A DNA stretch of 64,000 nucleotides from Mixophyes australis (GCA_036250195.1 JAVHZZ010000002.1:362617624-362681623); one strand, 5' to 3'; counted from the stretch's first letter, positions 51,632 to 63,869 are shown. Program-made: numbers and translations. Notes: generated by a model from the sequence alone, not told the origin.

Positions 51632-52139
51632 CACATGGAGAGTTTGGTGTAGTTCACATTGCAAAGTATTTATTTTACTGAACCTGTTTACCAAGCAGAG
51701 GTAAATAAAACCGGAGAAGAGAAACAAATTGAAAAATGGAACTGGTAAAAAATCAGGCAGTAAACTAGCACAGTAAAACTACATCTAAATGTATGGCATA
51801 GACACATAAGTGGGAGGTCATTTATAAAGTGCATTACTTGTGTGCAGCAAAACGCCTCTGAAATGCGCCATTGCACATAGATGGTTCACCCAGTGCACAT
51901 CAAGGTATGCATGTAGTCTGCACTCCTGGGTGACATCTCTACAAATAAGAAGTGCACCTAGGTGTGCAGCATGGTAAATGCTACATCTAAGTCTAACTGC
52001 CTAGTACTTTACAACCACTCATTTTATTTAATAAAACATCATATTGCATATAGCACTTGTGTTTGAAGTTTTATTTTACATTGTGCAAAGTGTGCCTGCA
52101 TTGGAAGGTGAAAATTGTGTCCCATTAAAAGTAGAAGAC

Positions 52140-52320
52140 CTAGGGCTAGATTTATTAAGCTGCGGATTTGAAAAAGTGGGGATGTTGCCTATAGCAACCA
52201 ATCAGATTCTAGCTATCATTTTGTAGAAGGTACTAAATAAATGAAAGCTAGAATCTGATTGGTTGCTATAGGCAACATCCCCACTTTTTCAAACCCGCAG
52301 TTTAGTAAATCTAGCCCCTA
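52140..52320. mobile_element. 175-bp palindromic MITE, TSD cta
   Basis: Element 52143-52317 (gggctagatttattaagctg ... aaatctagccc) has two arms carrying the agcaaccaatcagattctag block and its inverse, flanked by cta on both sides. Confidence 0.92.
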
Positions 52321-52399
52321 ATCTCCAGTAGCTCAAACATGGTGCAATAATTAAGCTTTTTGACTGAGACTGAGGCTCTAGCTCAGTCTACACAATGCG

Positions 52400-53030
52400 C
52401 AGTCTGTCCATGATGACATGAGGTTGAAGCCGTTAGCGACGGATTACCTCAGCATTTGACATGTGGCCTGAAAATCCTGTCAATCCTGAAAATCAATTTC
52501 TAGTTTTGTAGGGGACGATGGCTTGTGGCTATATGTGAGAAAGATGGGGGGTGGGGGTGGCTCTTACAACAATCACAACTTCCATATTGGGCAAATTTAA
52601 ATTTATTCAAAATCTGTGTGGGAAAAATTAAAAACAAAATGTAAAATATTTTATAATAACATATTTCATTGCTATTCATTGGAATCAAAGTGGTCATTTT
52701 TAAAATATTTACAAAAAAGAAAAGCTAAACATAAATGTTAACGTATGCGACGGCTTTCAAACGATAATTAAAAAAACACAAAAACTATCAATGCTAACGT
52801 ACACGACTGCTTAAAAAGATGAAAAAAAAAACAACTTTTTGTGCCTCTTTAACACGAAACGCAGTTCTTGGTAGAAACTAAAGGGCAAACTAGGCATCTC
52901 CCTCCAATGTTCTTGTATGGTTTGATGAGATTAGTGGTATGATGTGTGCAGGTGAATTGACAATCCTATGAGATTCTGAGATGCCGTGTTTGGTCATTAC
53001 TATAATCTGTCCTTTACACCCACCTGTAGT
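52400..53030 (-). mobile_element. internally deleted Harbinger copy
   Basis: Blocks collinear with 12000-12820: atgacatgagg near 52412, tggcttgtggctatatgtgagaaagatg near 52520, gtgtgcaggtgaattgacaat near 52948 and a tttggtcattactat block near 52990. The transposase reading frame is not retained. Confidence 0.6.
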
Positions 53031-53288
53031 GGGTGTGAGGAGGGTCTCAGGCCTTCTAGTTGTCATTGTGAGTTACCCCTTACCGACATCCAAGAAGGTG
53101 CCCCCCTCAGCCTTACACCCTGGGCGGTGGCACATGCAGCACAGCCCTAGTTATGGCCCGGGCCACCACTGATGAAGCTAAACTGACATAAAGTGTCATA
53201 GTATCCAGTGATACAAAAGAAATAACTTTTTTCATTGTTTCCATACTCTTCAAAAAGTCTTTTCTATTTACTTTTTATTGAATGTATT

Positions 53289-53575
53289 TCATCCAAATTC
53301 TGAATAGACCGAAGCCATGGCTACCCCAGATTTAACTACCCTATGAAAATATGAAGCTTTTAAAAACTTTTTCCTGTCTATTGGGTCTTTTAATGAACCG
53401 CCATCATCCATTGGAATAGCAGTTTTTTCTGAAAGACAGGCTACTGCAACATCAACTTTAGGTACTAAATCCGTCTTAGTGGCTTTAGTCTCTTGAAAGT
53501 GATAGATACTACCCAATCCAATCAAGTTGGATTGCATTCTTTCCAGTTGATCCCATTCCTTATCAAGCAGTTCTC
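53289..53575 (-). pseudogene. DIRS-like gag-type ORF fragment
   Basis: The minus-strand frame reads WDQLERMQSNLIGLG, then PKVDVAVACLSEKTAIPMDD then GGSLKDPIDRKKF. The pattern 'PKVDxxVAxLSxxTxxPxDDxxxLKDPxDRK' is one I associate with the first ORF (gag-like) of amphibian DIRS retrotransposons. No tyrosine recombinase or RT region follows. Assignment is from memory of the family pattern. Confidence 0.55.
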
Positions 53576-55895
53576 AAATCACTAATTGTCCAATGAACAC
53601 TCTACGTTTGTACTACTTATCTTTAAAAAAAAAGCATCCGTAAGGTATATATTCTATTTTGCCATGTGATATATAATTATTTTGGGGGATATACAGTTAA
53701 AGCCTGTTTAAACAAATGCAAGAAAAAAAACATATTTTTTTTTATAATCAAAGACATTGTTATTCATCTCTTAAGCTAAAATTAACATTGAAAATTTTTT
53801 TTTATCATACATTTTAGTCAAATACACTACAAAGTTTCATTATCATAATGTTTTGGATGACACAAATAACTTGGCTACTGGTATATTGCATTGAGAATTC
53901 CAGAATGTAATTTATACATCCTCTGATCCTCCTCCTCAGATGGTGCAGCACATCTGGGTGTCTGCAGTTTAGATTCCTTCCCTGCCTTTTACATTGGCGG
54001 CTGGAGCAGTCCTGGCCTAGGGTTGTGAGGAATTTGTGCTGCACAATCCTGTAGGCACCCCTTGTCATGGTGACAGGTACTTATATTTTACCAGGATATG
54101 CAGTTCAGTCATGGAAATAGCTTGCCCTCATGTTTGCAAATGTTTTTCTTTTTTTAAATTAATCGAAACATTGATTGACTTAGATGAGCCCCAAGAGGGG
54201 TGCATAGGATGACATTTTAGACACGACTAACCACCTAGGAACCAACAGTTGCCATTTTAAGTAATGTTGACATGGCTGATGCTAATAAGATGCCAGGGTG
54301 ACAGCAGTGGCATGCAGCCCTCTGCACTATTGCAAATAACAACATCAACAAGCAGCAAAAACTCTATTTACCCTGCCCCTTGGGCATAAAACCAGGGAAA
54401 GCTGGCTGACCTTTATTTAACCCTGTCTGTGTAAATAGCACAAAACCCCCCAGAAAAAGTAGCTAATCTTTATTTAACTCTGCACGTGTAAATATGGTAT
54501 AAAATAGTCTAGTTTAGCCCTACGTTTTGTACATATAGAGCAGAAAAAGGTGCCAAAACCGGCTGTGATAATTGTTGTTTCGTCCCTAACAATGGGGAAA
54601 AAAAATCCTATTAAAACCCACGAATCCATAAGGTAAAATCACTGCATTATTTTCTGAGAGAGAATCTACTTTACAACATTGCAGCCAAAAAATACAAAGA
54701 CACCAAGAAAACCAAGCACCACTTGGCACCAAACCACCAACTGCCAGCCAATCAGACACTTCAACCCAAGTATCTCTTGCTACCTAAACAACTTGTACCA
54801 GCCAGTCAAGCACTTCAGGCCAAGCACTATAGAAAAAAAGCAACTGGCAAGAAATAAAACAAAAACGTCAGTGTACTGGTTCCCATCACCCTCAGTGTGG
54901 ATCAGGTAAAAGAACATGACAGGAGTTCAAGCGCAGGCTAAAGGACAAACTCAGAGAACATCAGAGACATGTAGAGGGACCAGTGTGGGACCTACGGGCC
55001 AGCTATAGATGGTAACACTGAGCAGAGATCCATGGACTGCATTCATCCAGAGCAGATTGGGGACTGTTGGAACAGACAATGATGGCACAACTGAAGGTAA
55101 ATATTTATAAATGATCAATTAAACTCTATGCTACTGTCTTCGTGTCCATTTTAACATGATAGGGACTATGCTTTCTGTTTCCAACTTACATTGGCCCCCA
55201 AATATATTTTACAGAGACAATTGTTTTAAACATATGACATTATCCCACTTGCAGTTAAGCATTTATTTAATAACATAAAACAATATTAGTTACATTTGCA
55301 TTTTGTCACATTTCAAACAACGGGCCCTTGCTATTGAGGAAACAAACGTCCCCAAATGACCCTAGCTGTGTTGGCTTAGGTATCAGATGCCTGTGTTAGG
55401 CATAAAGATTTTATGGTTAATGCTTAATTCTGTAGAATTGTAGTATTTAGGCATCCTATAAATTGAACACTGGTAACAGCGGCAACAGAGGACAAGTTGC
55501 ATCTCTCTATTTTATGTGCTGTGCTGTATTTTAACATATCATTTCTAATTTTCGAAAATATATTTGTAACTTTAAAAACAAACAAGCACATCTAGCACTA
55601 TGTAGTAAGTGATCCAACTGTAAACAGTAAGTTTAATAATGTTTCATTGTTTCTATCATTTCCATGGATGTTTAGGAAGAGGAGGATTCAGCACATCTCC
55701 AAGTTCCCGCACCACCTGTTACTTGGCCCAAATGTCTATGGGCAAATGGCTCAAGAAAATAATCAGGTTAAAAGTATTAAATTCTAAATAAAATTATTTC
55801 TTTTATACAACTATATGTTAAAATTATTTACATAACTATACATATTGCACTTTCTAAAGCATAGGGTATTCTCTACATGTTCGTCATTTCAAATG
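53576..55895. other. unassigned DNA
   Basis: I see nothing defensible. The 76-codon plus frame at 54679-54909 repeats short QPxRHFNPS / QPVKHFRPS blocks, i.e. a partial internal duplication, without a known domain. Confidence 0.4.
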
Positions 55896-55899
55896 TACT

Positions 55900-56450
55900 T
55901 TAGAGGTATGATGGTAAATAGTTTTGCTGCGGGTGCCAAATTTGGAGGGTGGTGTCTTCTAAGCCTATGAAACTATAAATTAGCAAATTACAGGTGAACA
56001 GAATTTGTAGGCTGCATTCATTACATGCTAATTATCCCTTAAATTCAGAATCAACAAACCTTCTGTTGCTACATTTTTCACCATGGTCTCGTGGAGAAGA
56101 TCTGTGTTAGTTGTGTGATAAACTGGTAAGTACACCCATATTGAACACACAAAATAAATAAAAAAAAAAAAAAAATACAATAAAATATAGGGTATGAGTT
56201 ACATTTATGACCTCAAATTTGTGGGATTTTTTAAAAAAAAGTTATGGTGTGGGGTGTCCCTGCAAACTTTAGTGGGTGGTATCTTTTAAGCCTAGTAAAG
56301 TATTCACTTGCAAATAACAAATGAACACAATTTGTAGGCTGCATTTTTTACATGCTCATTATCCCTTAAAAGTAGCATTAGTAACCCTTGAACTGCTACA
56401 TATTTCCATCATGGTCTCCGGGGTCAGCATGAAAATATTGTATAAACATT
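55900..56450. repeat. approximately 300-bp diverged tandem duplication
   Basis: gaacagaatttgtaggctgc, acatgctaattatcccttaa and accatggtctcgtgg (about 55998-56095) recur as gaacacaatttgtaggctgc, acatgctcattatcccttaa and atcatggtctccggg (about 56324-56420). The intervening part is also alignable by eye. Confidence 0.75.
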
Positions 56451-56479
56451 TAATTCTATGCATTTTTATGGTCTACTTA

Positions 56480-56720
56480 CAGCTAAAGTACTGCTGAATA
56501 ACATGATCCCTCATCCTCTGCTCATCTTCTATACTCCTATACGTTATACGTCCTTACTGTACATTGACTACATGCATACGCCCCCTCCCTCACTTGCTCC
56601 ACCCATGAAATCGTAGGCGGTCAGAAATGCCCTTTGCATTCTAAGATGAATTGGATGGTCACTGGTGTAAGATCCATTTCTGGGCATGCGCAGTGCAATT
56701 TAACGCAAAATACAGCACGT
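56480..56720. mobile_element. Harbinger-family flank fragment
   Basis: ccttactgtacattgactac and cctccctcacttgctccacc parallel the text at 51230-51290 and 12900-12955. No terminus was found. Confidence 0.5.
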
Positions 56721-57094
56721 AACGGCATTTATGTTGCATAATGAATGCATAATTATAATAAAATTCTGTATTTGTATGCAGCATGCAAAAGCATACAGTC
56801 CTTGATTGGACTTGTCACCTATGTGACAGGCATCCCAAAAAAGACTACGCGTGTAGGCGCGGCCCCTATGCCATAGCTGATGGTGCACTGGCTGGCACCA
56901 GCAGCAACTCTCCTCAAGATTGCGATAACATATGATCAAATAAACATATGTGACACTTGAAGACAAATAATAAAAGAATGATGTTATGTGAGTTGATAAT
57001 GCAAGCCTCTTGATAGAATTAGCAACACATGCAGGGAACCTATGCTGTAGACACACTCCCCATTTCTCATTGTGTAATGTATTGATAACCAAGC

Positions 57095-57095
<1 letters not shown>

Positions 57096-57148
<53 letters not shown>
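57096..57148. repeat. (ta)n microsatellite
   Basis: About 53 bases of alternating ta with one interruption (acat). The histidine- and tyrosine-rich or IYIYIY frames crossing it are artefacts. Confidence 0.95.
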
Positions 57149-57404
57149 GGCATCCATGCAGCATGTGTGATAAATTTGCAATATTCAGGAGCAGTTATTA
57201 TCTGCGGGAGAAACAATTTATTATTCCATTGCAAGTAAACTGATACAGAAGATATAAATAAGTAATCAAGGTGGACTGTCAAAGAATAGTTCGGGTATAA
57301 TGGACATGTTGACAGGCCTGGCTATGAAATATCTTACCTGTAAGCAGAAGGAAAAGCATTGTTCACTTCCTAAAAGAAGACCTAAAAGTGAATTACATAG
57401 ATGT

Positions 57405-57592
57405 TTCATAATGACCACACAATATGTGTAGTAGTGTGTGCTTGCAGTGTTAATAAAATGCACCGATTACAGGTCCCCAAATTCTGTTCCCCTTGTAGTT
57501 ATTTTTTGAGTGTAGCTTTAAGAAAACATATGTGTCTTACAGTGTGTGATTGCAGTGTCACTAATAACGTGCCGATTGGGCTTAAACAATAA
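57405..57592. repeat. approximately 115-bp diverged duplication
   Basis: atatgtgtagtagtgtgtgc / ttgcagtgttaataa / gcaccgatta recurs as atatgtgtcttacagtgtgt / ttgcagtgtcactaata / gtgccgattg. Confidence 0.6.
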
Positions 57593-57599
57593 AATAGTC

Positions 57600-58650
57600 A
57601 TTAGTTAGAAACACATCAACACCTGTCGCCATACCATGTATGAGTGCAATCTTCTGCTTCTAACGAATTAAGCGCACTCACCTGGAGAGTGCAATCAGCC
57701 AATAAGCAGCCAGCCAAGTAGAAGCATATTCCTTTTGTTACTGATCGTCATGTTCATCAGTGCGTATTTTGCATCAGCTCTGCAGCACCCACAAGTGATA
57801 CACCACCTGATAGGCATTTATTCTGTGCTCAGGACTGACTCAGTCGCTTATAAAAGAACTTACCTAACTGTATTCACCCTTACTGTATACCTATGTTGTT
57901 ATGTAAAAGATGAATATACAGGTTTGTTTAAGCAACCCCTCCTTTTTTGTGTCCCTTCCATGTACCTAGTGATTTGACAGGGGACCCCCACCATCTCTCT
58001 CCTGGGACCACTGCCTTTATCTGAGATTTAGTGCAGGGTAGTAGAGTAAAGAGACTGAACACTGGAGGATACAATGTTATCAAACTTCTATGTCCAAGAA
58101 ACTAGAAAAGAATGTAGTGCCTCATTGGACCGATGACCGCCTTCCAGTCAATATTACATTTAGATTACCATCAAAGACTTCTGTCCCTTTAGCCTGTGTC
58201 CTCCTATTAAGATCCTTGATTTGGCTAGATCAGATATTCAGACTTTACATGTAGACCATTTGAGGAATAATTTAACAGAAGGGAAACATGAAGCCTTCAA
58301 ACTATGGACAAAGGGGCGTAAGTGGTCCTATAGCCACATGAATAATTCTACCATGAGATTCTTAGTTGGACAATATCGTATTTTACCTTCTGACCACACA
58401 GAGATTTTCAAAGACAAGTTGGTGCATACTCTTTTAGGAAAGTAGCAAAATCTTATTTAATTCTTATTTTCCATGAAGGAATTCAAATTTATTTTGATCC
58501 CTAAACTGGTAATACCTACTTTTTATGTTTTACGCAATTCACAAAGAACCCCTTAGTTCTCCAAACTGCCTTATTGCTGCAAGAAAATAGCTCCCCTTTG
58601 TGCTTGTAATGTGTTTGTGCTTGTAACTGTAACACGTGTATGCAGAGGCA
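57600..58650. other. unassigned DNA
   Basis: A 74-codon plus frame (58221-58445; LRNNLTEGKHEAFKLWTKG) has protein-like composition and lies about 230 bases upstream of a hammerhead-like motif, so it could be a retroelement fragment. I do not recognise it. Confidence 0.3.
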
Positions 58651-58659
58651 GCTACTGAT

Positions 58660-59600
58660 TCAGTTGTCTATTGCTTGAAAAAGTCTGTGGTTCAGACGAA
58701 ACGCGTCACTTTATCCATGCTGCCTTTACCACTGGATCATAACGCTTCTATGAGGAATCTGCTAATAAGTGGAACTTTCTTTATTTGACACTTGTATCTT
58801 GTCCGGACTCGTAGGAGGTGCGCACCGAAGATATTTTCTACATTGCTTCATTCTGTGAGCTGCAGTGACGGCGAGAAGGTAAAACCTTTATCACTCTCTG
58901 ACCCATTGACAGGTTATGCTGGGAGCAAGACCGGACTTTAACACCCACGGAGGTTTGTTTACTTTAATCTGACTTCAGCCTCTTAGCCGGTTAGTGGATT
59001 TACCTGACGGGTGATTACTATTGAATGTCCCTGCCACAGAGATATCAGCCTGCTTGTGGTCTTTGTTGTGGTAGCCGTACTGACGCCAAAAAGGAACTAC
59101 TCTCTCTCCTTATCTAAAGCGGATAACTGTTTGACTTTCTAAACATACTCATAGAAGTGGATATAAACGATTTATCAGTCAATTTGTATTTGTCTACCCA
59201 TTTCATCACTCCGGATAGATATATTTATGTATAATCTTCTCTGATGTCGACATTATTCGAACTGTACATTTTCCATCAGCCTAAGGAGATCTTAGCATAT
59301 ATATGCAACTCATGTGATTTTTATATGTACAAAGGTTTTTAATGTTATTGGCAGGAAGATATTTCCTTGTAATGCATGGCAGTTACTGTTATGTGTGTAT
59401 CTATGCCTAGCCAGATGGTATTTATGCATGTATTTCAATCCTATACACGCATTATCAATATCCCATTTTTTATATATACCTTTTGTTAGCCTATACTGTT
59501 TCTAGGCATATCTATATCTATATATGTTTATGTTTTGAACTATATTAAACACTTGTATTCAGTATTTCTGCGCAACTCCATGTTTGTTCCTTGTAATGTG
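58660..59600 (+). mobile_element. possible PLE-related flank
   Basis: It begins with a hammerhead-like motif (58673-58707) and continues about 900 bases without coding capacity, ending in aggcatatctatatctatat and a 'ttaaacacttgtattcag' tail. Assignment to a PLE terminal repeat is inference from the motif alone. Confidence 0.3.
58673..58707 (+). other. hammerhead-like motif, copy 3
   Basis: gcttgaaaa-agtctgtggttcagac-gaaac-gcgtc: a five-pair stem II (gtctg/cagac) precedes gaaacgcgtc. The outer stem I pairing seen in copies 1 and 2 is not evident. Confidence 0.4.
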
Positions 59601-60018
59601 TGAACCAATGTTTCCTGCTAACCTCTATTCTGAACTCAGCAAAAATACTCTGCCACAATTCAATATTATGTCAACTGACTCTTGTGTATGTTAAAAAATG
59701 TTCCATTAATTTTTGTACATTGGTCAGAATTCTCAGAAGTTAGAAAAGCGAATACGAAAACACAAATTGACAGTCTTGAATATCTCATAAGACCGTAAGC
59801 AGAGACAGATTCATAGTTCAGTGGCATTATGTTTTATGAAAAAATGTGACAGCAGCTTTCAAAATATCACCATTGTTAATATCACCATTGTTGGTCTGAA
59901 AAAAAATGTCATTATGACATTAGCAAAGAGTGTATTTCTTACTGCATTTGTAGATTAAATAATGTGTATTGGTTTGCTTGCCTGTTTCCTTACTTTTGTT
60001 GTCTTTTATAGTTTAAAT
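59601..60018. other. unassigned DNA
   Basis: AT-rich; the only repeat is a short ataTcaccattgttaatatcaccattgttg duplication near 59865-59893, which I split here as two copies of atcaccattgtt. Confidence 0.4.
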
Positions 60019-60340
60019 CATACTTGCCTACTCTCCCGGAATTTACGGGAGGCTCCCGAATTTTGGGGAGTCCTCCCAGACTCCCGGAAGATTAGGCAAA
60101 CCTCCCAGACCCTGTACAATGCCGAAATTCATGGCATTGAATAGCAGGGGGGAGGGGGCGGGGAGCTTAATCGCGTCATTAAGCACCATCCCCCGCTATT
60201 CAATACCTTGAATTTCTGTATTATATGGTAGTGGCGGGGCTATAGTGACGTAATGACGCCGTCACGCCCCCTCCTACCCTCTGTCACATGATCTGTACTC
60301 CGATCTCCCGGAGTACGGATTTAAAAAAGTAGGCAAGTAT
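60019..60340. mobile_element. 322-bp MITE with catacttgcctac ends
   Basis: catacttgcctactctcccg (from 60019) and aaaaaagtaggcaagtat (to 60340) face each other. Inner repeats include ctcccggagtacgg, attcaataccttgaat and gtgacgtaatgacg. The same family occurs at 26474. Confidence 0.8.
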
Positions 60341-61500
60341 TTTTTAAATACATCTCCTCTGTTAGAATATGCAGCCTTTCAGAATCAGCAGGAGTTCATA
60401 ATGAGCTTTAAGACTGCAACTTAACAGCAAACTGTGACTGAATCCTTTCAAGAGATCTTTATAATAATTACAATTATGGAACAGTTTTATAATAACATGT
60501 GCAAGGAACATATGATCTTGTACATTCATATGCAGGATATAGTACAATATAATATCTATATAATATTTTTTTTGTTTGTTACTTGCTAATACTTTCATTA
60601 TTTTTGTTATTCATTATCCTTTTCTTTGCATTCCTGAGCATTCAAGCCTTGTTTTCAGCTCAGGTATTCTTTACACAGTTTATATTTTATTTGTCTTCTT
60701 TTTGTACTGTTGAGCATTATGACCCCCATTCCTTTGATTGCCTTCATATACTCCTACTGCTTGCAGGTGCCTATACATCAAAGACATTCTTTACATAAAT
60801 ATGACTTTTCGTAATACCATTATTATTTCTGGTGAAAAGTAGTAGTTTAGTTACCCCTCTGCCATTTATATGAACTGCAGATATTTATTATTTATATATG
60901 CAATATATATGCAATATTTTGCTCACATGTATTTAATATGCATAGCACTATTTCTGTTCTATAGTAATTTCCTGGTAACTTTTGGGGTTGACGTTGGTTA
61001 TTTTTTATTGGTTGAGTTTTGTATTGTTCTTCTGTTGCTTTCCTTCTGAATTTCTATTGTCCCTGCCAGCCATGTGGTGTGACCTGGTGCAGTTCTCAGT
61101 AGCGGTCTCGGGAGAGGAACCCCACAAAGTTTCTATGTATATAAAATGTTGATAAAAAATAGTAAACAAACAGAAAATAATGAAGTAAAGTGGCATTTCA
61201 TAATCTTATTGCTTTTGTTACCAGGTGTGCACTGCAGATGACAGACACATTGCCTTCTTTCTTGAATAAAGGTGCTTTTATTGTACACTTTGCAAATAAA
61301 CCATAGCAACCACTTGTCAGGATGACACCAGGTGACCCTAGCTCTGGCTACACATAGACCTCCTGTCTAGACGCCGGCCAACTAACTCAGCATCGGTTGT
61401 CCCGCCTACAACACATAACCACCTATTTACCCTTCCTACACAGCACTGATTACTGAACAAGAAATGAATCACATCCATGTCTTCCACCTGTATATCTGTG
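60341..61500. other. unassigned AT-rich DNA
   Basis: I see no gene or bounded element. Confidence 0.4.
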
Positions 61501-61501
61501 T

Positions 61502-61910
61502 CCTGTGTGCAGGGCCGGATTAACCCGAGGTCTAACTGGGCTATAGCCCAGGGGCCTCGGGCATCCAGGGGGCCCTTCAACGTCCTCAGCAGCATTATTG
61601 ATCGGTCGGGGGCGGGGGCGCCCCCGGCCCGATCGATGCTGCTGAGTACTGTCAGTGCAGTCCTCCGTCCCGGCGCGCTGTAGTCTGCTTACTGAGGATA
61701 TCTCGCGAGAGTTCATGAACTCTCGCGAGATCTCCTCAGTAAGGAGCTTACAGCGCGCCGGGACGGAGGACTGCACTGACAGGTAAGTGCTTGGGGGGGT
61801 CCTCGCGGGGGGTGGGGGGCGGCGGACGGCTCACATTGGGGGCCTCGCGGGGAATGGAGGGCCCCTTAGCCCAGGGGCCTCCATTCCCTTAATCCGGCCC
61901 TGCCTGTGTG
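61502..61910. mobile_element. 393-bp hAT-type MITE, TSD cctgtgtg
   Basis: cctgtgtg at 61502-61509 and 61903-61910 bounds a unit (61510-61902) with perfect 14-bp ends cagggccggattaa / ttaatccggccctg. Subterminal caggggcct blocks follow. The centre is a long hairpin: tctcgcgagagttcatgaac-type core with cagtgcagtcctccgtcccg and its inverse as arms. A ggtaagt motif follows the hairpin at about 61781. No coding capacity. Confidence 0.93.
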
Positions 61911-62081
61911 CAGAGGAGTGTAAGGGATTAACCTTGTCTGCAGCATGAGTCTGCAGTCTCTCTCTTAACAATCCATGCAAGTTTTTCTTTTTTCCACACA
62001 AGTTATATTAGTTTAAAACATTTTTGGTCCACAAGTAATCTTATGTTGTTTGCATATTTACAGAATATACTGCTACTCTGT

Positions 62082-62087
<6 letters not shown>

Positions 62088-62114
<27 letters not shown>

Positions 62115-62116
62115 TA
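62088..62116. repeat. (tta)n microsatellite
   Basis: Nine or so att/tta triplets in a row. Confidence 0.9.
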
Positions 62117-62730
62117 TACCCATTTTCTCAAATAAAAAGTATAAATGGAAACCCATTTAATAACTTGCAACAGAAGTAAAGAACATCAAGAGTAGTTTTT
62201 ATGGAAAAAAAAAAGATTGCCAACTAACTTCAGTGTTTCAGGTTGGAGTTTCATACAATGTGTAATATGGCCCATCTAGTCCTTATAACTTTTCTCTTCA
62301 TTTAAAATAGCAGCTGTCTGTAACATGTGGTAGATGTCATTCTTCCAATATACCCCTTATGTCACATGTTTGCAGCCTCTTTTAGATGCTAGGGCTTCTA
62401 TACCTCATGTTTTGCACTGGGACCTCAACATTATGAGCTGGCTCAGACAGTGGGACCAACATTGGGTGCAGCCTGGTTCCAATTTTCATGCATCTAGATC
62501 TGATAAAATCATGCCTCCTAACAGCGCAGAAGGAGGGTATGTAGTGAGCGACCTAATGCAGAAGGATCAAGGGGTTGGTAGGTAACTTTTAAAAGTGGAA
62601 TTAGAGACAAATAAAACTGGTTGATTACTGCTTAATTTGTAGGCGGTTCAACACATTTCTAAAAAATCTAAAAACAATCAATGCAAAGTCTCCACCTGTG
62701 GGTGATCGCCTATGCTGGCCCTTTAACACA

Positions 62731-62786
62731 CGGTCATGTGATATCAGCACCCTACAGATGAAAGAAACTAACAATATACACTTATA

Positions 62787-62833
<47 letters not shown>

Positions 62834-62855
62834 TATATATCTATCTATCTATCTA

Positions 62856-62895
<40 letters not shown>

Positions 62896-62946
62896 GTGAT
62901 TATTGTTAGTTTCTTTCACCTGTAGGGTGCTGATATCACATGACCG
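62731..62946. mobile_element. foldback element around (ta)n/(tatc)n
   Basis: Arms of about 60 bases (62731-62790, cggtcatgtgatatcagcac...; 62887-62946, inverse) flank about 96 bases of (ta)n with a (tatc)n block near 62838-62860. The arms are nearly identical, which suggests a recent foldback or a microsatellite grown in a palindrome centre. Confidence 0.8.
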
Positions 62947-63140
62947 GGAGGACAGTCCATCTAAAGAAGTGGTTAGCAATCACCTTCTTGTTTTTGATAC
63001 ATTTTTTATGGACGATTTTATGTTTAGATTTTATTGTATTAAATTTTGCTGTTTATGTCTGTAGTGATTTAGTATGGTAGGGCCATATTTGATTGGCTGC
63101 CTTTACGCATATATACTGTCAAGTTTACCTTCCCCCACAA

Positions 63141-63180
63141 CCCTTGAAAAAGTCTCCTATTGAGTTGAAATGCGTCGGTG
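63141..63180 (+). other. hammerhead-like motif, copy 4
   Basis: cccttgaaaaagtctcctat then tgagttgaaatgcgtcgg: a ttgaaaa start, a ctc/gag stem II and gaaat-gcgtc. It is the most diverged of the four copies. Confidence 0.3.
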
Positions 63181-63688
63181 CGTGGAAGGGCAGGATACCA
63201 GTTCCTAAACAGTGTTTTTGAGAGTTCGAAAGTGATCTGCGTGTAGCAGTCTCTATTCTGGAGTGAGAAGCTGATTGCACATTGGACGCAATTTACCTTA
63301 TTATATCTGGTACTGCTTCCACTATACCTGTGTGTGGAACTTCGATTCAAATATTCATTTTACTTTTTTGTCTATGTAAGCACAATAAGCGTGTGTTTTT
63401 ATTGTAAATCCACGGATATACACTATGTTTTTATTTCTCTCTTTTTCTCATGTGTGGATTTGAGCTCAATCATTGATGCACCTGTAGCGGTTGGCTATAT
63501 GAACAAAACTTTAGCTGAAGGGCCTTTTTCCATTTGTGCTTGTGAGGAGAGAGAGAAAAATTCTTATTCAGATGGAGCATCATCTAATTATTCTTGAAGC
63601 GCTTGTATCTACAGATACAAGCGCTATATGGTGTCGTTAGTGGTATTGTGATCTACAGGACTGAACAATTGGATATGGACAATAAGAC

Positions 63689-63869
63689 CCAGGGCAAGAT
63701 TTACTAAGCTGCGGGTTTGAAAAAGTGGGGATGTTGCCTATAGCAACCAATCAGATTCTAGCTTTCATTTATTTAGTACCTTCTACAAAATGACAGCTAG
63801 AATCTGATTGGTTGCTATAGGCAACATCCCCACTTTTTCAAACCCGCAGCTTAGTAAATCTAGCCCCCA
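63689..63869. mobile_element. 175-bp palindromic MITE, TSD cca
   Basis: Element 63692-63866 (gggcaagatttactaagctg ... aaatctagccc) has both arms, flanked by cca at 63689-63691 and 63867-63869. Confidence 0.9.

Noticed and set aside
53976..54068. 84-codon minus frame (RGAYRIVQHKFLTTLGQD) as a host exon
   Set aside because: It has a cysteine- and arginine-rich look but no splice signals that I can defend and no recognised family.
56984..57282. IYIYIY-rich membrane peptide frames
   Set aside because: They are the translated (ta)n microsatellite.
60690..60720. Minus-strand acceptor plus TACAAAAAGAAG as LYRM9 last exon
   Set aside because: It lies upstream of exon 2 on the minus strand, so it cannot be a downstream exon. 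The 18071-18054 exon fits in order, phase and length.
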